Assembly: GCA_019096065.1 (NCBI GenBank)
Contig: JAGUCH010000005.1
Span: 2,728,001 to 2,792,000, forward strand
DNA: 64,000 nucleotides
Origin: Paracyclopina nana
Lineage: Eukaryota > Arthropoda > Copepoda > Cyclopoida > Cyclopettidae
Direction: 5' to 3'
Part shown: piece after piece, positions 38,711 through 51,400 of the stretch
How the letters are laid out: every line of letters starts with the position of its first letter
How positions within the stretch are numbered: the first letter of the stretch is position 1
Notes under the pieces: model-generated
What the model was told of the DNA's origin: nothing
Seen by the model: the letters and a program-made list of their open reading frames with translations, nothing else
Databases searched by the model: none
Program-made: the position numbers and the translations under genes

Positions 38711-41066
38711 ATGCTGGAGAACGGCCTCTGCCAATTCATGCAGTTCCGGCAGCAGCAGCAGCAAGCTGCAGCGGCCGCGGCCGTCGCACAGGCCGACCTT
38801 TTCGCGAGGCTGCGAGGGCCTTTGCCAAGGCTGCCGCTGCCCCTGCCCCTGCCATTTCTGCATGCCCAGGCGGCCGCTGCTTCCGCCAAGTTCGGCCTCG
38901 CAGCCGCTGCGGCCTCGTCGCCCTTCGCAGACAACCTGCGGGCCCGATTCCATGGGTTTGCGGCCGCGGCCGCGGCCAACTCGAATAGTAGTCAAAATGT
39001 CAGCCATTCGCCCCCAGGGTGCTTGCCCCCGCCCCCAGTCTCGATGGGCGGCCTCCATCCACCGGCCTCGTTGATGTCGAGGACAAGTCCGGGAAGCAAC
39101 CATTCAGAAAATCCGGGCTCCAACCAGACGCCCAGTATGCTCATGGGCCCTTCGTCCCCGTGCGGCCGAAATCCCTATAACGATGAGCCCATGTCGCCCA
39201 ATGGTAAGATTATACTGCAAAAAGCTCCCCAGTATTGATGCATAATAATGGCCTTTTTGTGTAGATTCGGAGAGCGACGATGCCAAACGGCGTCGATCCC
39301 GCACCAATTTTTCTCAATGGCAGCTTGAGGAATTGGAGAGAGTGTTTCAATCTTGTCATTATCCCGATGTCTTCATGCGAGAGGCAATGGCACTCAAATT
39401 GGACCTCAAGGAGTCGCGAATTTCGGTGAGGAAATACATATATCTTTTGAGAAACTTTGGGAATTTCGCATGCGAAAAGCAGTCTTATTGATTGCCATCA
39501 TTATTTTGTCTCAAATTGATATTCGTGAAGTCAACTAAATTGAAAGGCACGTCGATCAACATAGTGCTGCTCGATAAACGTCCCATATGCTTACACATAT
39601 GCTATCAAGACCTTCATCGCGCAGTTTGCATGCCTCTAAATATGCCCCGCTCTTTTAAGCGCAAAAGCTATGATTTTTTCCGCCAAGCAGAAAAAAAACA
39701 ATGTTGTTCGCACGCTTGATGGAGCTATCATTCTGCGACCATTTCTAGCCATAATAAAGTGAAATGACTGAGTTGGCAAATGCGATTTACTCCGCGTGAG
39801 GAGTAATTTAATCATTGTAACTCTGGCTGTGGCACAAGTAATTGGCATAATTCCTACGTTTCCCTAATTTGGAGCAACAAAAGACACGTCATATTTAGCA
39901 AATGTAAAATCCAATTAATTCAAGAAAATCACGCGCTTGACAGTCAACCACGTCAAGATAATAAGACGGTTTCACGCTTCACATTGCAACGCAAAAATGT
40001 GGAAGGAAGAAACGAAGCCCCTTTTCAATTCCAAGTTGCACATTTCTAATTAACTTTTTGCAGCCACCTCGAGGAGTCACGAAATGATTTTTCATGTTTA
40101 TTGCTGCAGGTCTGGTTCCAAAATCGGCGGGCCAAATATCGCAAGAAGGAGAACACGAAAAAAGGGCCTGGCCGCCCCGCCCACAACGCCCATCCTCAAT
40201 CATGTTCGGGTGAGCCCATGTCCTCGGAGGAGCTGGAACGCAAGGAAAAAGAGCGGAGAGAAAAAAAGCTGTACAAGCAGCTGGAGAAGCAGCAGAAGAA
40301 GCTGGCCTCCAAGGGCATCCACGTCGACCTCGAGGCTCTCAAGAAAGACTACGAGATCCAGAGGGCGGGCGGCAAGTCCAGCCTCAATTTGGAGGCCGCG
40401 CTGGCAGCCGCGGCCGCGGCCTCGGGCGAGGAGATCGACGTGGTGGGCGGCATCGACGACTCGATGGACGCCAGCTCGACCTCCGACCTCGTCCTCGACC
40501 AGCAGACCAAAACTCAGCTCCAGTTCAGCGGCTCGGACAAGAAGAAGATCTCCTCGCCCTTCAGCATCGAAAGCTTGCTGGCGAAACGGCAGCTGAGCGT
40601 GGCCGTCGCGGCCGCGGCCTCCATGAAGGCCGAGGAGGAGAACAACAACCCGCCCATGGTGAGCCCGATTCCAACCAGCTGCTCCAGCCCGCTGAGTCGA
40701 GGCTCGCTGGCCTCGCCCTCCAGTCGCTATTTGTCACCCTCGTCTAGTCCGAACCACGGCCCTCCTCAGCTGCCAAACGCGTCCTCCTCCTCAGCTGCAG
40801 CGGTCAATTTCCCGAACTTCCCGCTCTTTTCGGCGGCCATGGCCTCCGCCGCGGCCGCGGCCTCCACACCCGTCTCCATCAGCCACGAGTTGTCGCTGCT
40901 CAAGCCCATCACCGCTTGCCCCACGTCGTCCTTCCTCATGAGCAAGTTCGACCCCTCGAAGATCTCATTCGACCACAACATCAACAAGGCTGCCAAGGAA
41001 GAGGCCGTGGAGGCCTCCTCTTCTCCTTCAGAGCACCTTCTACAACAGCCGCCCTCGCCATCGTGA
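38711..41066 (+). CDS. unc-4: Unc-4/UNCX paired-like homeobox protein, copy B
   Basis: Nuclear transcription factor, exons 38711-39203, 39265-39425 and 40110-41066 (536 residues, phases 1 and 0, identical to copy A). Exon 1 has a Gln run, several Ala runs and PFLH, which resembles AFLH in copy A. The homeodomain (about residues 172-231) reads [28 protein letters not shown], then [12 protein letters not shown], with Tyr where copy A has Trp. [18 protein letters not shown], a basic/coiled region, IDVVG, the eh1 motif FSIESLL and further Ala/Ser-rich stretches follow. ATG 38711 has an ideal context (CCCACC); the frame is open upstream to a TGA at 38600, so a few more N-terminal residues are possible. 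Coding DNA is far more GC-rich than in copy A. Likely a corepressor-recruiting regulator in neurons or segments. Confidence 0.92.
39204..39264 (+). other. Intron 1 of unc-4 copy B
   Basis: 61-bp phase-1 intron, GTAAGA to TGTGTAG, at the position matching the 2262-bp intron of copy A. The second intron (39426-40109, 684 bp) also matches copy A in site and phase 0. Confidence 0.88.
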
Positions 41067-44000
41067 AGTTTGTTCGCACACTGGGCCAGAAGGTTTTGAA
41101 ATGAAACGTAAAATCCCCAATGTGTGCAATGTGTGCTGTACTATTTCCACTCTGTGTCATATTAGCTTTATCCCTAGCTCTAGATCCCTACTTCTCGATT
41201 TAAACTGAATTACCACAACAGCATACAGCTACTACATACATCAATAGAATTGACCGTTTTGACAGGGTTTTTAGTGTGTAAAAAAATACTTACTTTCGTT
41301 GTATACTTGTATAGGGCGGGGGAAAATCAAACATGTTCTGTGATATCCAAGTCATCTTCTCCCCCTATATATCTAAAGTATATAATACGCTACACTATAT
41401 ACTGTAATTTGACGTAATTAAATAATCAACATACTACACTAATTAGAAATAATCGCATAATCATTCCTCGTCAGCCACACAATAAAGACAACAGTTGTTA
41501 TTACTTACTTCTTATTGCGTTGTAAGAAAATAAATGAGTATTCAATATCCATATTTTATGCCTTCATTTGTCGTGGCCGCCGTTTACGCGCGAGTTTCGC
41601 TGGAAAATAAATATGGAAGCAGTAATTGAAAAGCAATCCATGACAGGTTTCCCATCTGAAACAACACGATGAAAAATGCTACCTTCTCAAGCTTTTTCTC
41701 ACTCTTGTTTTTTAGCCTCCTCCGCCAGAAAAGCAAGCTGACTTTTGAGCAATTAACTTGACAGTTCAATTAAGAACTGGGTGACTTCATACTACTGCTG
41801 GTGGGACTAAGTAAATTGATGAGAAGGCTGTAATTAACCTGTCCCAATCATATTCCATTTTGTCACTGCACACACACACACACACATTGCGATAAAAGAC
41901 CCAAAAAGGGAGAAAAATAATGAGTTGGTGTGTATATTTCACGGTGGTGCAGCTAGAAAATAGTCTGACTGACTAGTGACTATTGCATGACCGCTCCAGG
42001 CATTTTATTTTGCTCCATAGAGCAAAATATGGTAGGTCATTTTGCAAGAATCTGTAATCTTGCGAAATTAATATCCTCACCAGCCAGACTGGTACCAGAA
42101 GAGCCCATTTTGCCGGAAAAAAAGTCCATGAACGAAATAGGGCCATTAAGTCTAATACACTAGTAGTGGAGCACACGAACCAAATTGGTTTCGCCAACAC
42201 ATTGGGGTGCTATGTGCATTTAAACGGATAAAAATTATACCACCAGCACAAATGAATTCACAATATACCTGCACGGTGAGCTTAGGTTGCTCCATCTTTT
42301 GCCCCTGTGTGTTCTAAAATAGGAGAACGGGTTGCTTGTAGACATAGTAGTAAAATTACTTTTCGTGATGGTTTCTATGAGGAGGTGGCTCAAACAGAGG
42401 AATTAATTAGGTTCCCCTTTGAACATACGACTACACCTCATAAAAATGCTTCATACATTACCAAGAACGCGGTGCAGATAGTGTTGCTACCAGCAGTAGA
42501 GAAAAACTGGTAGATTTTAAGCGGATGTTTGATGTCATGATTCATTTTCATTACACACTATTGCAACTGGTAATTAGTTTTACCACATAATCTTGTTTTG
42601 CCTTCTCCCCTCCTATTATAATTTATATATGACTCCTTTTTGCTAACTTTGCACGGCGCGGTGGTGGGAATTGAAACAACCACCTTAGTCATCAACATCA
42701 TTTTTTTGCCTCTAACAAGATTTGTGGCATTAGCAATTGAAGAAATTCGCGCGCCAATTTCACAGGAAATTGCTCCAATCAGAAAATAGTTTTGCAGCAA
42801 CAAAATGCAAACGTCTCTTATCACAGCATCTCAGCCAATTTCTTCTCTGGAAATTCAGAATTGAAATTCTGATTGCCTTTTGTTTCTGGAGCGATGTAGA
42901 ACATTTCCAAAAGATCAATCAAATCAGATGGATCTGTGTTCTTCTTGCGTGATGGCAACCAGAGTCAACTTTCGACTAACTTGATTTCAAACAAGAAATA
43001 ATACCTTTTGTATCGGTTATTTTAATACTGCTGACTTGTTATAACAACGAAAAATGAACTAATATTAGTTCAAATTGAGCAATAATAACCGAAATTCAAG
43101 GACCTAAAAAAGCTTCAATAGTAACGTTCAATACGGGGGTGCCTAGTGGCATAGCTGGTATGTACAAAAAAATGTCGAGTGCCTAGTTCATCTACTCTAA
43201 CTCTACTTTTTGTAACTTCCTTGACTTACCTAGCGAAAAAAGTAGAAACGTCACGAATTTCTTTTAGCTCACACGCCTCACTGTCACCGAGCTCGGTTAG
43301 CTGTTGATGACTGCTGCCAGTCGGCTGTAAGAACTGGTCTTAGGGTTAGCTAAACCAATGAGACTTAGGACATAAGCCAATTGAGTGAGAGGTCTCACAG
43401 AATGGTTTAGTCGTCCCTAGCAGGTTGGCTTTACTTGTTGCAAGAATGACATTGTCATCCTAACGCTAGGATTGTGTTAACTTAAGTGTTTGAGCCCTAA
43501 TTGTGGTACAGATTTAAGCGACCCTAGCTAGCTTGCACCTAACTTGTACTAGTTACAAAGTATTAGTAATTATGTGAAGCTGCTGCTCAAGAATATGTAA
43601 TAGCTACTTTCAGTGGAACTACTAAATACTTGAAATTGAACACTCTGAAATGACTATAGGCCGAAAGTAACGTAGGATGAAAGGCCGTTAATTTCAAATA
43701 TTTATATAAAAAATCTGAATGTCGAAATATTTTGTTGATTTTCCTCACTGAGTTGCCAATTGCTAAGCAAGTTCGAGTAGTTTCATATCCCTGAAAATAC
43801 CAAGCGAGCCACTAATAAAATTAATGGGTCAATTTGGCCCCTTTTTAATTATATTACCCATCCTAAGGCTAGCAATGGCAAAAATGCACCAAGGTTTCCG
43901 GGCAGGCAATATTTCAGCAAAAATTATTGCACAACTCTGTGTGTGAGAATTCCGTAAATTGAGCTCGAGTGAAACGTCGTCGGCTGGCGGTCAAAGAGCT

Positions 44001-45536
44001 CTTTTTGGCGAGATTAACTGATTTCCGTGACGAATCAAACTTCATCATTTCTCGTCGTCATCGCTAAATTTACCAATTTCTGAACACGGCATTACAGTCC
44101 TAGTAGAAGGCTAATTTGAACGTTTGCAATTACCAGCAAAAAAATGTGAAAGAGACCTCTTGCAAAAAAAGGAGTACTGCTGAAAATATCACGAAATATC
44201 ATGCTTCTCTTCCAGCTTTTACTATCATTTCCTCAATAGTGACTTTTGAAGGACATATTCGTATATGACAGCACAACTTCGTACGAAATTACGGCAATAC
44301 TTGCACATTTTTTCTCAAAGAAAAGAGCTGTAACCAAAATTAATCTAGGCGACGTGAAATAAAATTAAGTATTTGGGCTGCTCCTTGTAGGCAGATCCTG
44401 AGGGCGTTCAAGAAAATGATGATTATGGTTGCATGTTGAAGCAACTCGTCACTAATTGGTAATGAGAGTCCAGAGATTCAGCTCGCGCCGCCAAGACACA
44501 CGCATCGAGTTCTTTCTCTTCAAAATGAATGAGCCCCAAGTAATGAATTGGCATTTACTTGCAGTAGCTTCTGGGCTCCACTCCCAGATTATTCACGCTT
44601 TAAAAAAATACAAAATAGTTTTTACAAATATTATTCAGATTTGAATCAAGAATTTTGAAGGTTAATCTCAGTTGCTGTGGCTACGGCCGTGCGTGGCATC
44701 GAATAAAGAAATAATGCTCTCTTTTAAAAATGTTCATAATTGAATTTCTTTCAAAGGAAGCCATACCCGCATCTACCAAAGTTATTTCGGAGCTACATCA
44801 ATTAACCGAGAAAATTGAGGAGAAATGCCAAAACTACTCAAAAGTTCAATTTACCCTCAATGCGTAGTTAGGCAATTGATGATTATTTTTGAATACAGAA
44901 TGCCTCCTCAGACTTGTTTTTCAGTGGAAATGCCCATAGTGGTTTTTAAGTAGACGGGCCATATCATTGTTTATAGGTCCCGGGCCTGCTATAAATCAGA
45001 AGCCGAAATTGTTTCTTGCTTTTTCATCTTGGCTAGGAATTTTCTCATTTGCCAGAAAACAACGAGGACTAACCGCATTGCAAATGCTTTCTATTACGAA
45101 AAGTTGAGTGGCTCTTGGTCTCGGTAGAAAATCTCATTTTAGGAAATGTCACCTCTGGGAGCTGGCTGAGCTAATTTATTTCCCTAATTATATTCAGGCC
45201 GGAACTTTCAACGGAGTAAGTCTACAGACTGTTCTCTAAGGAGCAATCCTAGAGCTGAGTAAGGATTATGACACTGCTGCATAATGGAAACTTATAGAAA
45301 ACTTAATAGATTAGGCACCATGGAGCCCCGGGTGTCTTGCAAAGCTCCCTTTAGTTTTGAAACCTGCAGCTTTCACGAAGAAAATTCGGAGCAATTGAAG
45401 TCTGGATAAATTGCTATTGTATATAACGTACAGACAAGCGCACTTTTTCGACTCATTTAACAGCAAATGACCCAAAGCAACATATGTTGATTGGGGCTAA
45501 AATCTTATCTAAATGCTTCACATATGGCTTTTTCTT
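41067..45536. other. 3' UTR of unc-4 copy B and gene-free spacer
   Basis: The first about 450 bp should be the copy B 3' UTR. AATAAA occurs at 41481-41486 and again near 41529. A (CA)9 tract lies at 41869-41886. The remainder to the oxidoreductase stop shows no supported gene or RNA. Confidence 0.55.
41481..41486 (+). other. Candidate poly(A) signal of unc-4 copy B
   Basis: Exact AATAAA 415 bp past the stop codon at 41066, followed by T/GT-rich sequence. A second AATAAA lies about 45 bp further on. Confidence 0.5.
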
Positions 45537-47844
45537 TCACAGCTCATCTTTCTGATTTTTGTGGCCCGCTTCAGTCTGCTCGTGGTCGCCTTTGATTCCC
45601 CATTGTGATTTGATCATATCAGCAGCCTTTTCTGCTATCATGATGACGGGGGCGTTCGTGTTACCACTCACTATCTGTGGCATGATGGATGCATCCACAA
45701 CGCGCAGATTGTCGACTCCTATGACACGTAATTGTGAATCAACCACTTTGCCCATAGCACAAGTGCCAACAGGATGGTACATGGTCATAGTCAAGTGACG
45801 GATGAAACACTCCCAGTAGTCATCGTTCAGCATGAAATCCGTACCTAGTTATAAATAGTAGCTTCAAAAAACATTCTTCAATTGACGTAGATTGCGATCT
45901 TAATCGACCTTTTCGTAGCTGATCTCATAAAGCTATTATTGCATCAAGTACAACATCAGAAAAAGCACAAAATGCTGGAGGAACGACAAATTTTAAGCTA
46001 TTTTTTAGCTTACCTAAATGCTGGCAAAATGGAAACGGTGTATCAATCAGGGCATGCCCATACTCCTTAAGTTCCGGAGTGCTGTTGGTCATGTTGAGTA
46101 TTCTCTTGATCCCAGCCACCAAAACTTTGACATCGTCTGGATGCGATAAGTACTTGGGATCAATATTGGGAGCGTCGTAGGGATTGGCAGTTCGCAGCCA
46201 AATCCGGCCTCTACTTTTGGGCCTTAATATTATTGGCAAAATGGTGGTGGCATCTTTGGCATAGTGCGGCCCATAAAAAGCATTCCACCACTCTGTGTTG
46301 AACCCGAAAATTTTATGGAAGAAAGACCCGTAATCCGAGTAGGGGGGAACTGCATTGATATGGTATTGGATATCAGGAATATCCTCGCTGCTGGAATATT
46401 CAGTCCGGACGAAGCCAATTGAGTCACATGCAACTGTGGTGGTCAAAGGCCCACTGCCATTTGTAAAGAACTCAGCGATTTTCATGGGATTAAGGGATAA
46501 TCTGGCTAAATTGAAGGTAACAGGTTTGTTGATTATGAATGGCCCGAGCAAAGTTGTCACGTGATCATGAAGATTTGCACCCACGTGAGGCGAATCCGCA
46601 ACGACTTGAATCTACACAACCGCAATGGACTAATAATAAAAAAGAGCTGCAAAACTTCATAGCTTCACTTACGCCAAGATCATGCAAATCCGCTTTGGGC
46701 CCGATTCCGGAATGCAACAGCAAATGGGGAGATCCTATTGTACCTGAGCTGACTATGACCTCCTTTACTGCCTTGACAAAATAATGCCTCCCGAACCATT
46801 CCACTTGAACCCCTTGAAAATCAAACCAGAAATACTTTGCTCCAATTTTTTTTCATACTAAAAAGAAAAGTAAGCATACCTTCAGCTTTCTTTTGCTGGT
46901 TGAATATGATGCGTAAAACTTGAACATTGGTCATTATGACAAGATTGTCCCTTGAATTTTTCACATTTTTCAAATAAGCCGAGTAGGAATCCGACCTTCT
47001 TCCATCTTCGTCAATATTCAACTGTGGTGCTTGAAATCCCTCAATGTTGCCATTATTGATGTCCTTTTGGGAGTAGCCATGTCTTTTGGCCATGGCATCG
47101 TAAGCCGATCTCAAGGGAGAAAAGTAAATGCTATCTCTGGCAGGATGAGGTCCGGCGTCATTGTGGGCTTCGCTTTTTGAAAGACTTAATTGCTTCTCAG
47201 CCTTTAGAAAATACGGCAGAACAGCCTTGTAGCTCCATCCTTGGTGGCCAAGATTTTCCCAGTTATCATAATCTTTGGCGTCACCCCTGACGTAAAATAA
47301 GTAGTTTAGGCTGCTGGAACCTCCGAGCATCTTTCCTCGTGGCCATTTGCAAACCTTTTTTAGAACAACGAAAATCGATTAATTTCTAGCGAAGCATTTT
47401 ATTTTTGTATAAATAGTACTTGGTCTATCATGGCGAGACATGCGTTTTCTTGAGGTACAGTTTCGTATTGCCAATCAAAAGGAGTGCTTTGTAAAAATGC
47501 GGCTAGGACAGGTATGGAAGACCAATATGGAGGGTTGCTGCCAGCTTCCAGGAGAAGAACATTTACAGAGGGATCTTCAGATAACCTTGAGGCCAGAGTA
47601 CAGCCAGCAGATCCTCCACCGACTAGGAATAATAATGTCAAACACATTATGGTTGTGACTACAAGAAGCTCAATAAAATCCGCCACTTACCTACTATGAA
47701 ATCGTATTTTTGAGACAGAATGGATTGGTTTAGGCTGAAGGATCCAATAAAGTCTTTGGCGAGTCCGACGTAGGCGGTGAAATGCATTAGGGGAGTGATC
47801 AGACATATTGCAAAGGCGAACACTGCAAAAACGACCTTTGCCAT
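45537..47844 (-). CDS. GMC-family FAD oxidoreductase with C-terminal KDEL
   Basis: Flavoenzyme of the glucose-methanol-choline oxidoreductase family (insect glucose-dehydrogenase-like), 625 residues in six exons: 47844-47691, 47622-47420, 47354-46880, 46812-46673, 46611-46014 and 45844-45537. A hydrophobic N-terminus (about 1-25) looks like a signal peptide. The FAD motif VVGGGSAGC starts at residue 51. GMC signature 1 ([12 protein letters not shown]) begins exon 3, signature 2 ([17 protein letters not shown]) is in exon 4, and the catalytic-His block [10 protein letters not shown] has His547, followed by SGNTNAP. All catalytic elements are present and length is normal. The last four residues are KDEL, the classical ER-retrieval signal, so the enzyme is predicted to stay in the ER lumen. 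ATG 47844 is chosen because it directly precedes the signal peptide. Substrate unknown; alcohol or sugar oxidation is the family's chemistry. Confidence 0.93.
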
Positions 47845-48423
47845 GTTCTTCACTTTTCATCGACCTCAAATAAAAGGAGCATGAAGAGAAGCCCTCTAAC
47901 ATGTCGTCAATCAGAGAAAGCCAAGCTTTAAAGAAAGAGAGCATTAAGGTAGCACAATGTGCACGTAACATGAGGAGAAGGCAACAATTTTCTTCAAATT
48001 ACCTTCACTTCACCTCGGGAGCAAAGTACAACTTGTTGATTGACTTGATAGTCCATCAATTAGCGCTGTCATTGCTTTCTCGCATTTCCATGCGGAATGA
48101 TAAGCATTTCACATTCTGCTCTTCCATTAGAGCACACTTTTTTCCATTTTGAGCGAGAAACAGTAAACACTAACGAGTCACTCTTTATCATCTTATATTT
48201 ATATGAATTTATTTGCATTTAAAAATCTCGTGAAATTTCAAAACAAACATGACACGAGCGCGTCATTTGAAAGAGAAGGCTTAGAATTAGATAAGTTCTT
48301 TTTTCGAGTAACGCGCTAATAGCTAACATGCCAACAGTCAGCTGACTTGACGTTAGGCTTTCTCAGCACAGAACCATCCTGAGACCCGAATTCCAATCCA
48401 ATCGTGAATGGTTCTGCTAGAAA
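47845..48423. promoter_or_regulatory. Shared bidirectional promoter region
   Basis: 579 bp separate the start codons of the divergent oxidoreductase and TECPR1-like genes, so both promoters and 5' UTRs must fit here unless remote exons exist. A palindromic E-box GTCAGCTGAC lies at 48337-48346, 78 bp before the TECPR1-like ATG. I see no clear TATA box. Confidence 0.55.
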
Positions 48424-51400
48424 ATGAAGCCTGGATCGACATTATTCGCTGTGAATTCCTCCGGACGAATATTCGGTCTCCGGAAAGACACCGAGTTCAA
48501 ATGGGTTGAATTGCCCTATTTGGGAATCGATTTCAAAAGAGTGGCTTCAACAAACAATACAATATGGGCTCTCGGAGGCGATCACCAGATTTATGTTTGC
48601 CTTTTTGGAGTCGAAATTCCTATCAGAGTCAAAGAGGAGACTTATGAGAATCAGAGATGGCTGCCAGTTGAGGGTTTCTCGGATAAACTCCTGCCAACTG
48701 ACCGTCCGAAATTCTCAACAATCGATGGCCTCCATGAGCGCACCAAAGAACAAGTGAAGTTGCCAACGATGGCTTGGCAATGGGAATCTCCCTGGTACGT
48801 TGACACCAGACTTGACGGACACCAACTGGAACAAGACGTAACACTTACTCTGAACAGTTCTCTTTTGGAATCCCAACATTTTTCTTTACAGGGATGGTCG
48901 TATGCGGTTGATTTTCCTGCAGATTACTATGCAAAGAAAGGCTTTACTTCTTGTGTTCGAAGGCGGAAATGGATTCGTTATAGAAAGTACATTGCCATCG
49001 ATTCTTGGTCTGCTGTTCCAGGAATTGGAAAAGATTCTTCCGAGGTGACTTGTTACTTTTGCTTCTTGAAGGAATGTGTGATAAAAGGTTTTTAGGAGCC
49101 GTTCATTGATGTGTCTGTCGGAGGACAGGAGCTGCCAAATGGCGACCCTGATGAGTCTTTTGTTTGGGCAGTCACAGTGTTGGGCAAAGTCTATGTGCGT
49201 CAAAGAGTGACTATGAATTCGCCAGAGGGCACGGGTTGGCTTCACATTACCACCCCAGATAAATGCGAGGTGAGCCAGATCAGCGTAGGGCCAACAGGCC
49301 TCGTTTGGGCTGTAACTTGGCACGGACGAGCACTCGTTCGTTTGGGAGTCTCCAGACTTGACCCATTTGGAGTTTCTTGGTCAGTTCTGGATCCCCCCGG
49401 GCCGTCTTCTCCCTTAAATATGGTTTCGGTGGGGTCTCACGTTGTGTGGGCCACTGCCAGAGATCGTAGTGTATGGTATCGGAATGGTATCCACGGAGGA
49501 GGAAGTGGAGATAGCGAAGCCCTGGCAAGAGGAGTCAAGTGGGTCGGAATGGTTGGAGAAATGAACATGATCTCGGTTGGTCCAATGGATCAAGTTGTTG
49601 GAATTCAAGACGATCAGGATAGATGTATCGTTATTCGAACCGGAGTGAGCCCTTCAGATTTGTCCGGAAAGACATGGAAGACCATATCTGCTGGGTTTGG
49701 TTGCGATCGTCGTCTAAGCTCCAGTTTCAGACCTGGTAAGATAATTTCATTTTTGTCTTAGTGTAAAGAGTTAAACAATTTTTTTACAGCGATGTCAGCA
49801 GGATACGCGAGGTCAGTGTCAGAGAGTGAGCCTGAAGAGGTGAATCAATCGCAATCCAATGTTACACAAGGCAGCAGCAACAGTAATTTTAAGAAGGCAG
49901 CATCTGACTTTGGGAATCGCACTGCCAAAATTGTTGCGGGTCGGATTACAGCAACTGCAGTTGGAGCCACTGTTGGACGGATCCCAGTGGCTGGGCCAAT
50001 ATTAGGCTCGGTTGCAGCCCAGATGGTGAACGAAGAGCTACAGAAAGTCAAGCTATTCGAAGAGGATGAGGAGAAAAAGCCTGATAAGCTGGAGGAAGTC
50101 CATGAGCCAAAAGTTGACGAAAGCATGTACGCAAGTGCTATTGACACGTACCAAGAAGAGTCTGATCTTGATAGGCAGAGCATCGGATCAAGTAGCTTAA
50201 GCTCAGAAACTGTCATTATGGACAGAGAGGATCATTACGGAGATGATGGAGAAGCAGCTTCTGGACCCACTTGGGTTTGGTTGACGATGGGATCTTGCAA
50301 ATTAGATCCTGCCCATTTGCCCACAGGTTGGTTCGTGGAGCTGCAATCCGCCCTATCAAATGTATCCGGAGAGTCGTGGCGAGTTAATATTCTGCAGGTG
50401 ACAGATAGCTTTTTTTCCCTATTTATATCCGAAACTTCAATTCCGTTTCCAACAGAGCCTTAAAGACAACAATACTAAAGTGGAAGCCTTCAAGGATTAC
50501 GAGGCTGCAGTGGAAAGGGCCTCTTGGGTTCGTAAAGGATCGGCTCGAGTGATGTTTGGAGGCTCTGCAGCCGGTGGAGGCCGGTGGGAAAATTGCACCA
50601 TTGAACTGGAGCAGACTGGCACCCATCGTGGTGAGGTTGAATTTGGAACCCTGTCCATCTTTGGCTCAAAGGACAAGAACAAGGAGCACTTGAGCTTGTC
50701 TGAGATCACTTGTGTTTGCCGCACCGTCGGTGAAAAGACCTTGGCCATTCACACTCCTGCCCGGAGTTTCCTTCTGATGCCTATTATGCTCAAGTTCAGC
50801 GGTGACCTCGAAATGGAGGAATGGCAAGCAGATATCACAGCAGGTAAGAGAATCGATCATCACACTTCATGACCATCTTCTACGATTATCCAGTCGTTTT
50901 TCGCGATTTGGGCATAGCCCACCGTGCTGCCGTTTTGGCCATTCTGGGTGGATCTGACGAGACGCACGGGTGACCCCGTTTCCCGGTTTACGACAAATGA
51001 TGCAGGCCTTGACGAGTTCGATGTTGCACTTTTCGCAGGCGTCGCTATTCGTTTTTTGCACTTTCTAACCAGGCCGTAAATGCAGGCAGACACACTCAAT
51101 ATTAGCATAATGGCTGCCAAGCCTAAAAAAGGTCCGTTGTTGCGAGAGATTTGTGGAATTTTAGAAATGAGCTCACCCGTGTAAATGCCAGTTGCCAACA
51201 AGTCTACCTCCGGTTTTGGACGTTCTTCAAGGCACTTTCGGTGAGCATTAAAGCTCCGTTTACGGTTGCACATTTGACTCGCTCCTCGGCGTTGCTGCCA
51301 GCAGGTGCTTTGATCCAAATTCAGGCCGATTTTGAGGCTTGAACAGGTAGAGAAATGCTCCGAAGTCTGGCCCAACACTATTTTCTGTGAAATCAGAGTT

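Noticed and set aside
38369-39103. Minus-strand 244-codon open frame over unc-4 copy B exon 1
   Set aside because: It is the reverse shadow of GC-rich, Ala/Gln-repeat coding sequence; no domain of its own.
40084-40596. Plus-strand 170-codon frame within unc-4 copy B exon 3
   Set aside because: Arg/Ser/Trp-rich shifted-frame shadow of the homeobox exon.
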